Origin: Trinickia dabaoshanensis
Lineage (GTDB): Bacteria > Pseudomonadota > Gammaproteobacteria > Burkholderiales > Burkholderiaceae
Reading direction: 5' to 3'
Assembly: GCF_002879885.1 (NCBI RefSeq)
Contig: NZ_PNYA01000044.1
Coordinates: 1-45,728, forward strand
Length of the DNA stretch: 45,728 nt
Shown here: positions 1 to 7,114 of the stretch, in pieces
Layout of the letters: each line of letters opens with the position of its first letter
How positions within the stretch are numbered: the stretch's first letter is position 1
Made by a program: the position numbers and the translations under genes
The notes under the pieces: generated by a model
Told to the model about the DNA's origin: nothing
Seen by the model: only the letters and a program-made list of their open reading frames with translations
Databases searched by the model: none

Positions 1-93
1 ATGGAACCGCTCGGCTATATCCCGCCCGCTGAAGCTGAGGCAAACTACTACCGGCAACTCTGCAACCCAGTTGCAATGCCGGCATCAACTTAA
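1..93 (+). CDS. IS3-family transposase OrfB, C-terminal end only
   Basis: The first 30 codons read in frame 1 to a TAA at 91-93 and give a peptide with the motif LGYIPPAEAEANYYRQL. This is the typical C-terminus of IS3-family OrfB transposases (DDE integrases of the rve family). The catalytic core would lie before the window. The stop is followed by about 34 bp to the putative inverted repeat, a normal arrangement for this family. Recognition is from motif memory. The reading frame is directly visible and the family call is firm; the exact IS is not. Confidence 0.8.
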   Translation: MEPLGYIPPAEAEANYYRQLCNPVAMPAST

Positions 94-127
94 ACCAACC
101 AGCCTCCACGATTCCCGGGGCGGTTCA
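1..127 (+). mobile_element. IS3-family insertion sequence, right end (partial)
   Basis: The terminus GGGGCGGTTCA, read outward as TGAACCGCCCC, matches the end type I know from a group of IS3-family elements. A transposase tail runs into it and stops at 93. The inner part of the element lies outside the window. The boundary at about 127 is inferred from the terminal CA/TG. Host sequence appears to begin at 128. Confidence 0.75.
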
Positions 128-129
128 CT

Positions 130-675
130 TTGATCGGTGACGTACAGCGACGTTACATTGAATTTTTCATTGCCGCCCGCGACCGCATTTCGGCCTCTGA
201 AGACAACGTTGCTGCAGAGGTATTAGTCGCTCTCAACAACGAACAGATCCCGTATCCGTATCGTTATCTCAGAGTCGATGTGCTCTCCAAAAACTCGGAT
301 GACGCGATCAAGCCATTCGAGTTGACGCTTGACCCAGACCCAAATTTCGAGGCGACCGAATTCAAGTTTGGTGAGGTCCAGGTCGCGCTTTATCCGTTCA
401 GCTGGAACAGGGCACAAATCGTTTTCGAAAAGGCGATCGCCGATCAGCAGCAGTTGGATCGATTTATTACTCGGTGGCTCGACGTTGAAGAAACAGAAGC
501 TCATGCTTATAAAAATCTTAGCGGGGCGGCTCATTCCTTCACCCCTGTCGAATCGAATGGCGAGTGGTGGTACCTGACAGTTGACTTCGGCACGGCGCCG
601 GCGGAAGCAATGATCGAGCTTATCGAAATTCTGGCGTCTCTCGGCATGACGCGGATTACCGTAAAGGCTGGATGA
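130..675 (+). CDS. Hypothetical protein, probably 5'-truncated by the adjacent IS
   Basis: The reading frame is open from just after the transposase stop. The first usable start is a TTG at 130, only 3 bp beyond the inferred IS terminus, with no ribosome-binding site in host DNA. The 181-residue product is acidic, has no signal peptide or membrane segment, and contains the Trp-rich stretch GEWWYLTVDFG near residues 139-149. It ends in an alternating hydrophobic segment. I do not recognise the family; size and composition would suit a small cytoplasmic immunity-type protein, but nothing shows that. The IS probably replaced the native promoter and N-terminus, so the gene may be dead or driven from the IS. 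Confidence 0.6.
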   Translation: MIGDVQRRYIEFFIAARDRISASEDNVAAEVLVALNNEQIPYPYRYLRVDVLSKNSDDAIKPFELTLDPDPNFEATEFKFGEVQVALYPFSWNRAQIVFEKAIADQQQLDRFITRWLDVEETEAHAYKNLSGAAHSFTPVESNGEWWYLTVDFGTAPAEAMIELIEILASLGMTRITVKAG

Positions 676-1001
676 TGATCGTCAACGATGTACGCAGCGC
701 TGTCGACTGACCGCTCTTGGCCGATTTCGGAAATCCGAAGCTCACCGATGGTCGGGCGTCGCCGAGTTAGCCGTCAACTTCAGCTTCCCGTAAAGCGGCC
801 GTTGGGCTTCAGTGCGAAGAAGATGGCCGCCGAGGGGCTATTGGGATAACGTTGGCACCTGTCCAGCGACTGACGTCTGCTGAACTGCCCGACGTGAAAC
901 GTTTGCCGATCACCATCGATACGCTGAGAGCCCCCCCCGCGGCCTCACGGCCGTTCAGCGCGCTTGATTTCAAGAACGATCAGTCCTAATATCAACTCAC
1001 C
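676..1001. other. 326-bp intergenic stretch without a supported gene
   Basis: No frame here has both a plausible start and family-like sequence. A C-rich run is present near 932-941. The last 35 bp hold the operator-like repeat listed separately. The stretch may include decayed sequence next to the IS, but I could not match it to anything. Confidence 0.6.
967..985 (+). promoter_or_regulatory. Operator-like repeat upstream of the TetR gene, copy 1
   Basis: The sequence ATTTCNNGAACGATCAGTC ends 16 bp before the tetR ATG. The identical 12-mer GAACGATCAGTC with the same upstream ATTTC recurs just before the exporter gene (1645-1663). Two matching sites, one before each gene of a regulator/exporter pair, are what an autoregulating TetR repressor would need. 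Confidence 0.6.
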
Positions 1002-1631
1002 ATGAGACGTCCATCCGCCCCCGACGCTGCTCCCCCGCCTTCACCCGAGCGCGGACGGCCGCGAGAATTCGATATCGACGAAGTGACGCGGGTCGCGAGT
1101 CGCATCTTTTGGGAACAGGGCTATCACGCGACGTCTATCGAGAAGCTGTGCCAGTCCACGGGGCTTTTTCGCGCCAGTCTCTATAGTGCGTTCGGCGACA
1201 AACATGGCCTACTGATCGCCGCTTTCGACCAATATGCGGAGGGCGCGATAGCGCGTCTGAAAGAAAGACTGAATTCGCCAGGGTCGCCACGTGAGGCACT
1301 GCGGCAGGCGCTACTGCACTACACGAGGGTCGCCGCGAAGTTATCGGAACGGCACGGATGCTTCATTACCAATGCCGCGATCGAGTTGTTGCCGGCGGAC
1401 GAGACGCTGCGGTCGCACATTGAGGCGACGCTGCATCGGATCGCTACTCACCTGGCCGCTGCGGTAGTTCGAGGTCAGCGGGCGCGGGAATTCAACGCAA
1501 CGCTCGATGAACAGGCAGTTAGTACGTTTCTGCTGTGCGTCATCCAGGGCTTGCGCGTGCTCGGCAAGATCAATGTCCGCGAGGAGGACCTGGTCTCTGT
1601 CGTCGATTTGACGATGCGGGCACTAGTCTAA
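1002..1631 (+). CDS. TetR/AcrR-family transcriptional regulator
   Basis: A 209-residue protein of standard TetR length. A disordered Pro-rich N-terminus (about 1-20) is followed by the helix-turn-helix domain (about 25-75), with the recognition segment TGLFRASLYSAFGDKHGLL. The C-terminal two-thirds is helical and ligand-binding-like, with a CFITNAAIEL segment typical of the YfiR/TetR_C type. The DMT exporter starts 32 bp downstream on the same strand. Operator-like repeats before both genes suggest it represses itself and the exporter until a ligand binds. The ligand is unknown. The ATG at 1002 fits the family's usual N-terminus. Confidence 0.9.
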   Translation: MRRPSAPDAAPPPSPERGRPREFDIDEVTRVASRIFWEQGYHATSIEKLCQSTGLFRASLYSAFGDKHGLLIAAFDQYAEGAIARLKERLNSPGSPREALRQALLHYTRVAAKLSERHGCFITNAAIELLPADETLRSHIEATLHRIATHLAAAVVRGQRAREFNATLDEQAVSTFLLCVIQGLRVLGKINVREEDLVSVVDLTMRALV

Positions 1632-1644
1632 AAATTTTTTCCCT

Positions 1645-1663
1645 ATTTCTGGAACGATCAGTC
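1645..1663 (+). promoter_or_regulatory. Operator-like repeat upstream of the exporter, copy 2
   Basis: Same ATTTCNNGAACGATCAGTC pattern as at 967-985, with 17 of 19 positions identical. It abuts the ATG at 1664. Bound repressor here would cover the translation start and any short promoter in the A/T-rich stretch 1630-1648. Confidence 0.6.
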
Positions 1664-2689
1664 ATGAATAAAGCGATCGATTTTCCGACTGCTCCTGTCG
1701 GGCAGATAGCCGGGGCTGCTACTGCAGCGGCCTCGCCGAACCATGGTGCGTACGGCCGGGGCGTACTGTTTTGCGTGATAGCGACTGTACTGATGGGAAT
1801 CATGTTTCCCGTGATGACGGATGCGCTCACACATATCGATCCATTCACCTTTACTTCGCTGCGCTACCTCATCGCTGGCTCGGCATTCCTCGTGCTGCTA
1901 TTGATCAAGGAAGGGCCACGCGCGTTGCGTTCGAATGATGAATCGATCGTGCTGGCCTGGCTGCTGGGTTCGATCGGCTTTTGCGGATTCGGCTCTTTCG
2001 TGTTTCTCGGGCAACAACTCGCCGGCCCGGACGGCGCGCTCACTGCGTCGATCATGATGGCCACGCAGCCGATGTTGGGACTGCTTCTCAACTCGCTCGT
2101 CCAAAGAAGCAGGCCACCGGTGTTCTCCCTGCTGTTCATCTTAATGTCGTTCGCGGGAGTCTCTCTGGTCGTCACCAAGGGTGACGTCACGGCTGCCTTG
2201 CATGAGCCACAGCACTATTCGGCTAACGCGCTTATCGTCGTCGGCGCGTTATGCTGGGTGATCTACACGTTCGGTGCGTCGCGTTTCAAGAACTGGTCTG
2301 CGCTGAAGTACACGACGATGACGACCTGGCTCGGGCTCACCACGATCATCGCAGTCAATGCGCTGCTTTGCTCATTGCACGTGATACCCGTGCCAACCGC
2401 ATCGGAATTGCGGGCAGTCGCGCCTCATCTGCTCTATATGGGCCCGGTCGCTGGGTTTGCCGCGATCCTGCTCTGGAACATGGGCAACCGGATTCTTACT
2501 CCACTCAACGGCGTATTGTTCATGGACGTCCTGCCTATGACGACGTTCGTCGTATCGTCACTGACGGGAATTGTGCCGGCGCGCGCGCAGATCGCCGGAG
2601 CGTGCATGACCGGCGCAGCACTGATCTTCAACAACATCTACTTGCGACGGCGGCTTCAGCGAACCGAGCGCCTGCCACGCGGTGCATGA
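1664..2689 (+). CDS. DMT-superfamily (EamA) transporter
   Basis: A 341-residue integral membrane protein with about ten hydrophobic segments arranged as two EamA repeats, the architecture of drug/metabolite exporters of the inner membrane. The first repeat starts around residue 30 (GVLFCVIATVLMGIMFPV) and the second after about residue 185. The ATG at 1664 is preferred to an in-frame start at 1535, because the latter would run deep inside the TetR gene and the repeat at 1645-1663 sits directly before 1664. A Shine-Dalgarno sequence is weak. It is likely co-regulated with, and controlled by, the TetR protein. The substrate cannot be read from the sequence. Confidence 0.88.
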   Translation: MNKAIDFPTAPVGQIAGAATAAASPNHGAYGRGVLFCVIATVLMGIMFPVMTDALTHIDPFTFTSLRYLIAGSAFLVLLLIKEGPRALRSNDESIVLAWLLGSIGFCGFGSFVFLGQQLAGPDGALTASIMMATQPMLGLLLNSLVQRSRPPVFSLLFILMSFAGVSLVVTKGDVTAALHEPQHYSANALIVVGALCWVIYTFGASRFKNWSALKYTTMTTWLGLTTIIAVNALLCSLHVIPVPTASELRAVAPHLLYMGPVAGFAAILLWNMGNRILTPLNGVLFMDVLPMTTFVVSSLTGIVPARAQIAGACMTGAALIFNNIYLRRRLQRTERLPRGA

Positions 2690-2712
2690 CACCAGCCTTA
2701 CCTCGTCCATGC

Positions 2713-3000
2713 CTACCGATGACGAGCCGAAGCGCCGCCGGCTTTGGCACCCGCCAGAATCCGCCGCATCTGCGCCAGATGCTCGTCCGCAAGCGTGCAG
2801 TCTTGTACCTCACGCGCCGGTCGAGGCGATGCCGGCGGCCAGATGCCCAGATAGCGGCACAGCGCAGATACGAAGACGGCCCGCCCCGAGTGCGCCAAGT
2901 GCCGCGCAGCCTCGGTCACGCGCACTTTCCCAGCATGGGCCATGAGCCACGCTAGTGCGTACCGGTCTTCGTCGTTCGCGATTCGGATCAGTCGTTCCAT
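2713..3000 (-). CDS. Small hypothetical protein behind SOS-like boxes
   Basis: A 95-residue protein beginning MERLIRIANDEDRYALAWL and ending in a basic tail. It is mostly helical, with no signal peptide or membrane segment. The ATG at 3000 is chosen over a longer in-frame extension because the extension would read through the promoter-like AT-rich tract and into the methyltransferase gene. That tract (3014-3043) resembles two overlapping LexA sites. I do not recognise the family. The gene lies between the DMT exporter (convergent) and a methyltransferase on the same strand, 94 bp apart, so it probably has its own promoter. Confidence 0.65.
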   Translation of the reverse strand: MERLIRIANDEDRYALAWLMAHAGKVRVTEAARHLAHSGRAVFVSALCRYLGIWPPASPRPAREVQDCTLADEHLAQMRRILAGAKAGGASARHR

Positions 3001-3013
3001 ACAGGACCTTGCA

Positions 3014-3043
3014 CTGTATAAAAACACATGTACATATATACAC
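3014..3043 (-). promoter_or_regulatory. Two overlapping LexA/SOS-like boxes
   Basis: On the minus strand, GTGTATATATGTACAT (3028-3043) matches the E. coli consensus CTGTATATATATACAG at 13 of 16 positions. ATGTGTTTTTATACAG (3014-3029) matches at 12 of 16. They lie 14-43 bp before the ATG at 3000. Each lacks one or both outer CTG/CAG triplets, so regulation by LexA is a suggestion; the AT-rich palindrome itself is clear. Confidence 0.4.
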
Positions 3044-3094
3044 GATCCGAACCGGAATTGGCAAGTGGTGCCTGCCCACGCTACATCGCCGCGC

Positions 3095-3685
3095 TCACCC
3101 CCGCCGCGCGATGACCCGATGCACGCGCTTGCCGGAGGATTCGTTGACGGTCTCCGCATCGACCAAGAATTGCAGATCGCCAAGGCCCTCCCTAACTCGC
3201 GAAGCATCGAACCCCGCGTACAGTCGGCCGGAGCCATCGCGCTTGGAGGCCGAATCGGTCACTCGCCAGCTCAGATACAACGTCCCTCCCGGCCTCAAAA
3301 TCTCCGCGAGACGCGCACACGCTCGTGTCACCTCTTCCGGCGGCAAATGCATGATGACCGTTTCGCACAGCACGTTGTCATAGGCTTCTTTGCCGATCGA
3401 ATCGAGCGCCGGAAGCGTGTCGCACTTGAAAACCAACGAAGGATAAGCCGCCTCGGCCTGTGCGAGCAGCCCAACGGCCGCGTCATAGCCCACCGTCGGA
3501 AAACCGTGCGCGTTCAACCAAGCAACGTCGCGGCCGGCGCCGCAACCGATATCGGCGGTCTTGCCACCCGGCGTGAAGTAACGCTCCAGTAACGCGTACA
3601 TGTCGGTAGGCGGGGGCTGCTCGCGCCACTCGGCCGCAAACCGACTCGCGGCTGTCGAATAGGCTTCGATAGTCTGTTCGTCCAT
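3095..3685 (-). CDS. Class I SAM-dependent methyltransferase
   Basis: A 196-residue protein with a Rossmann-type SAM site: motif I is TADIGCGAGRD (about 43-53), followed by a YD acid loop (GYDAA, about 67-71) and motif IV-like YDNVLCETVIMHLP. RPGGTLYLSW marks the post-motif strand. The fold matches the Methyltransf_11/25 group, often annotated as TehB-like. The substrate is unknown. It is transcribed on the minus strand from its own upstream region, with a divergent lysR gene 227 bp away. Confidence 0.85.
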   Translation of the reverse strand: MDEQTIEAYSTAASRFAAEWREQPPPTDMYALLERYFTPGGKTADIGCGAGRDVAWLNAHGFPTVGYDAAVGLLAQAEAAYPSLVFKCDTLPALDSIGKEAYDNVLCETVIMHLPPEEVTRACARLAEILRPGGTLYLSWRVTDSASKRDGSGRLYAGFDASRVREGLGDLQFLVDAETVNESSGKRVHRVIARRG

Positions 3686-3840
3686 CGGATAGGCCTCGGA
3701 TCAAATAATGACGATAGCGGTGTAGTTTAGGCGCACGCCGCTTAGCGCGGAAGGCATGTGGTTATCCCGGTATGGTTCGTGACAGGCTCCGAAGGAATCG
3801 ACCTATGGACCCATCGACCTCACCATTCCTTTGCCGACGA

Positions 3841-3868
3841 TTGCCTCGGCCACGTGCGTCGTTATAAT
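3841..3868 (+). promoter_or_regulatory. Sigma-70-type promoter of the lysR gene
   Basis: TTGCCT (3841-3846) and a perfect TATAAT (3863-3868) are separated by 16 bp. The start codon of the LysR gene lies 45 bp downstream. This is one of the best consensus promoters in the window. Confidence 0.65.
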
Positions 3869-3912
3869 CATGGCGAATAAAGAAAGACACAAAAATAATC
3901 ATACCGAGGGCG

Positions 3913-4818
3913 ATGATGAATCAGCTCGAACAAATGGCGTCGATGGCGATCTTCGCAAAGATCGTCGAGACCATGAGTTACACGGAGGCGGCACGGGTCA
4001 TAGGGGTGTCGAAGTCGGCCGTCAGCAAGGAGTTGGCTCGGCTGGAGGCCACGCTCGGCGTCACGTTGCTCAAGCGCACCACGCGCAAGGTGGAAATCAC
4101 CGACGTGGGGCGAACGTACTACGAGTACTGCGCGCGCATGCTCACTGAAATGCGCAGCGCCGATGCGTTCATGGAGAAATATCACGCCGATCCCGTGGGA
4201 AATCTGAGGGTGGCGGCGCCGGTCACATTCGGCAACGTCATGCTAATGCCGGCGCTGAATCGATTCGCCACGAAATACGTGAACGTGCAGGTCGAGCTCG
4301 ATTTAACCGATCGGCAAATCGACCTCGAAAGCCAAAACCTGGATGTCGCGATCTCGATCAATCGCTGCAAGCCCGAGGACACCCGCGGCAAAGTCCTCAT
4401 GGAGATCGACTGGGGATTGTTCGCGGCGCCGGCCTATCTGGCGCGCCACCCCGCAATCACCGATCCGGAACAACTCTCGCGTCACGGCTTCATGCTGTTT
4501 CGCGGCTCCGCTCACACGAGCGTGGTCGCCATGCAAAAGCACAAGCGCGAAGTCGAAGTGCGCGCGCGCTGTGTCATGCGCTCGAACAATAGCCGCGCGC
4601 TGCTCAGTTCGGCGCTCGACGGTCTCGGTGTGGCCTACCTGCCGCGCTATGTCGCCCACGAAGCCGTCGCGGGCGGCACGCTAACGCCGATCTTTCCCGA
4701 TTGGACCTTCGAAAAACGCTTCGCCTTCCTGATGTGGCGCGACGATCCGTTCGTCGCCCCGCGCGTGCTCTCCTTGATTCAATTTCTGACCGATCACTTC
4801 GACAATCCAAATACCTAG
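3913..4818 (+). CDS. LysR-family transcriptional regulator
   Basis: A 301-residue LysR-type protein. The N-terminal winged helix-turn-helix (about 8-65) contains SYTEAARVIGVSKSAVSKEL. The periplasmic-binding-like effector domain (about 90-295) has the family's LRVAAPVTFG and LGVAYLPRYVA segments. It resembles the CrgA/AaeR-like subgroup that regulates nearby oxidoreductases or efflux genes, but its immediate neighbours on either side are unrelated, so it is an orphan here. GAGGG at 3906-3910 is better spaced for an ATG at 3916 than for the one at 3913; either start is possible. Confidence 0.9.
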   Translation: MMNQLEQMASMAIFAKIVETMSYTEAARVIGVSKSAVSKELARLEATLGVTLLKRTTRKVEITDVGRTYYEYCARMLTEMRSADAFMEKYHADPVGNLRVAAPVTFGNVMLMPALNRFATKYVNVQVELDLTDRQIDLESQNLDVAISINRCKPEDTRGKVLMEIDWGLFAAPAYLARHPAITDPEQLSRHGFMLFRGSAHTSVVAMQKHKREVEVRARCVMRSNNSRALLSSALDGLGVAYLPRYVAHEAVAGGTLTPIFPDWTFEKRFAFLMWRDDPFVAPRVLSLIQFLTDHFDNPNT

Positions 4819-5193
4819 CAGGCTGTCGAAGCATCCCCCTCGTGGCGAGGCGGCAGCTTTCCAAAGCGCCGTTACGCTGCTTCGGCTCATGTCGTTTTGA
4901 TGCTGGACTTCCGGAATTCGGGCTGATTCGACGTCACTGCCTCGTCAACTTTCACCCCTACGCCGCGCTCGCCGCGAGCGTTCGGAGCGGTTGACCGTGA
5001 TTGGTTTAGATCGTATCCTATGTACGATATGGAACGTTCGATGCGATATGTACACCGGCTCGCTACTCAGCTATCTTTAGGCGGGCAACCGCGCCGGTTA
5101 GATCTCTTTTTCAATCGAAGCCGCGTGTGCAGCACAAGAATGCTTAGGGCATTCGGAAAATTTCACTCGTAAGCTGATCATAAAAGGTGGAAA
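4819..5193. other. 375-bp intergenic stretch without a supported gene
   Basis: A short hairpin CCTCG-TGG-CGAGG (4838-4850) follows the lysR stop and may be a weak terminator. The rest is less GC-rich toward the lipoprotein gene. An AT-rich area around 5010-5060 with ATCGTATCC and ATCGCATCG-like elements could hold a promoter, but no hexamer pair is convincing. Confidence 0.5.
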
Positions 5194-5721
5194 TTGAAGG
5201 TTCGAAATTTTTTAGCTTCGAGTTGTTTGATGGTTGCCGGAGCAATGCTCTTGGGAGGGTGTGCTGTCGGCACGGACACGCCTAGGCACGCATTCGACTT
5301 CGACGCGCAAGATGACAGTCCCGGTGTCGAGGTGCTGAACTACCAGTACGGCACCTCGCGCTTACCGGGTGTTCGCCCATCGGCGGACGCACTGGAACAT
5401 AACGACGTGCCGCAGCAAACTGACGTCTACGGAGCGATGCGCCGCGGAGACTTTCTATATGTGAAATGGCGTGTTCAAGCGACGGGAAAGCTGTATGAGG
5501 ATCGAGTGGACCTACGCAGCCGCTTGCCTCGCAATCTCGATGACTACCGTATCCATTTCGCGATCGATGGCAGTCAGTTATACGTGTATCTCATTTCACC
5601 TGAGAAAGTGACGGGCCTTTGCCCCGATGATCCAGGGCTGGCATATAAACGTACGCCTCGTCAAAAACGCATATTTATCATGTACTGTTCTAGAAAGATA
5701 AAGCAAATTTATCCAGATTAA
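5194..5721 (+). CDS. Lipoprotein, candidate immunity partner of the downstream lipase
   Basis: A 175-residue protein with a clear lipoprotein signal: a positively charged start, a hydrophobic core and the lipobox LLGGC (Cys about residue 23). The mature part is soluble, with an acidic N-terminal region and a basic C-terminus. The start is a TTG at 5194, supported by AAAGGTGG at 5183-5190. The next gene, 32 bp downstream on the same strand, encodes a DUF2235 lipase-like protein. Known type VI lipase effectors of the Tle1 group are encoded beside periplasmic or lipoprotein immunity proteins, so the pairing suggests that role. I see no recognisable domain that proves it. Confidence 0.75.
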   Translation: MKVRNFLASSCLMVAGAMLLGGCAVGTDTPRHAFDFDAQDDSPGVEVLNYQYGTSRLPGVRPSADALEHNDVPQQTDVYGAMRRGDFLYVKWRVQATGKLYEDRVDLRSRLPRNLDDYRIHFAIDGSQLYVYLISPEKVTGLCPDDPGLAYKRTPRQKRIFIMYCSRKIKQIYPD

Positions 5722-5753
5722 CAAAAGAACGTAACGGTGTTGCGGGGTAGACC

Positions 5754-7046
5754 ATGAGCGTGATAGAGACCTTAAAGTCCGACGGTGTTGAGCGTGCGCG
5801 GCAACAGGGAGAAGCAATCGCGAGCAGCGCTAAGCAGATCTCCCATTCGGATGGGTTCGTGTATCTTGCGGCATTTGATGGGACCAACAACGATAAGAAC
5901 GATGTAAAGCTATCGGGGAACCCACAAGACACAAATGTGGCCCAGTTATTCGATCAAGTCGACAAAGCGTCGAAAGGTACTGAGAACTTGAGGGCGGGTT
6001 ACTATCCCGGTCCCGGAAGCGATGGTTCACGCACCGCGTCTACATGGTTCGGCCCGGAAGTCACAGCCCAGGTAGTCGATACTGCTCGGCACGCCTATGA
6101 GCAGTTTTGCAGCAAGGCGAGCGAATGGCTTGAAACGCATCCCGGCGGTTCCGTCACCGCCATGATGACGAGCTTCAGCCGTGGTGGCGCTTCCGCCGCG
6201 ATCTTCTCCCAACTGCTATGGGAACACGGCCTGGTCGATCCGAACAGCGGCAAGACCTTGATTCCCCCCGGCGAAATCGGCGTCACGGCCGGCGTTATCT
6301 ATGACCCGGTCGACACGGGCGTCAGCGGCAATCTCGCCTTCGCGCCGAACGTGCGCAACATCACAGTCGTACGTTCGCTCGACGAGCGCCGCTCGGAATT
6401 TAGAGGCGCGGATTACACGGGTCAGCCCGGCGTGACGGTCTTGCCGTTTAGCGGCAACCATTGCGATGTCGGTGGAGGTTACGACAACGGCTTAGGCGCC
6501 CTATCTCTAGAGGCAGGGACGGCATTTTTCCGCAATTCGGGGCTATCTATCGCGGACGTCGCCGAAAGCCGCAAATTCAATCCGACGCAGCCGGTAGTCA
6601 TTCACACGGAAGGTGTCGACGACTACGGACACACACAGTGGACTGAGGATGCCAAGTTCGGCTTCGGCGTTCCACGCTTGAACGAGAGGGTGGTGACCGC
6701 GGCTATGCTCCGGGAGAAAAGCGCCGACGGCGAAACGACGCACTTCACGGATTTTAACGGGACGCAGGTTACTTTGATCGCTCGCCCGGACGGTGGCTAT
6801 GCTGAGCACATGACCACGCGCGACGGCCATACGATAGACGCGTCGGGCGACAACCGAGCGCCGCAGCAGCCCGACTCATCCCCAACTGTCGGTGGATTCG
6901 ACATTTACGGCATGGACCGTAAGGGCAATATCCATCCGTCGCTGATCGATGGAGTGAAGGGCGCCAACGAAGCGTACGTCAAGCAGTGGTGCGATGAAAG
7001 AGGCTACCGCGAGCCGCAGGCCCGATCGCTCAAGAACACGGGATGA
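5754..7046 (+). CDS. DUF2235 alpha/beta-hydrolase, probable type VI phospholipase effector (Tle1-like)
   Basis: A 430-residue DUF2235-domain protein. The hallmark FDGTNND lies at 41-47. The nucleophile elbow reads S140-F-S142-R-G144; most relatives have G-F-S-R-G, so the first Gly is replaced by Ser. The later motif GNHCDVGGGYDNG (about 235-247) carries the expected catalytic His, and YDPVDTG supplies a candidate Asp. Tle1 effectors of type VI secretion systems are phospholipases of this family delivered to the periplasm of rivals. No VgrG, PAAR or adaptor is in the window, so delivery would depend on distant genes. The C-terminal 80 residues have no clear domain. The upstream lipoprotein is the natural immunity candidate. 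Confidence 0.8.
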   Translation: MSVIETLKSDGVERARQQGEAIASSAKQISHSDGFVYLAAFDGTNNDKNDVKLSGNPQDTNVAQLFDQVDKASKGTENLRAGYYPGPGSDGSRTASTWFGPEVTAQVVDTARHAYEQFCSKASEWLETHPGGSVTAMMTSFSRGGASAAIFSQLLWEHGLVDPNSGKTLIPPGEIGVTAGVIYDPVDTGVSGNLAFAPNVRNITVVRSLDERRSEFRGADYTGQPGVTVLPFSGNHCDVGGGYDNGLGALSLEAGTAFFRNSGLSIADVAESRKFNPTQPVVIHTEGVDDYGHTQWTEDAKFGFGVPRLNERVVTAAMLREKSADGETTHFTDFNGTQVTLIARPDGGYAEHMTTRDGHTIDASGDNRAPQQPDSSPTVGGFDIYGMDRKGNIHPSLIDGVKGANEAYVKQWCDERGYREPQARSLKNTG

Positions 7047-7114
7047 GACAGGTACGCCGCGAACTCTCGCGGCGATTCCGCTTCAGCGGCGCATTTCGGT
7101 CTACTGTTTTCTTA

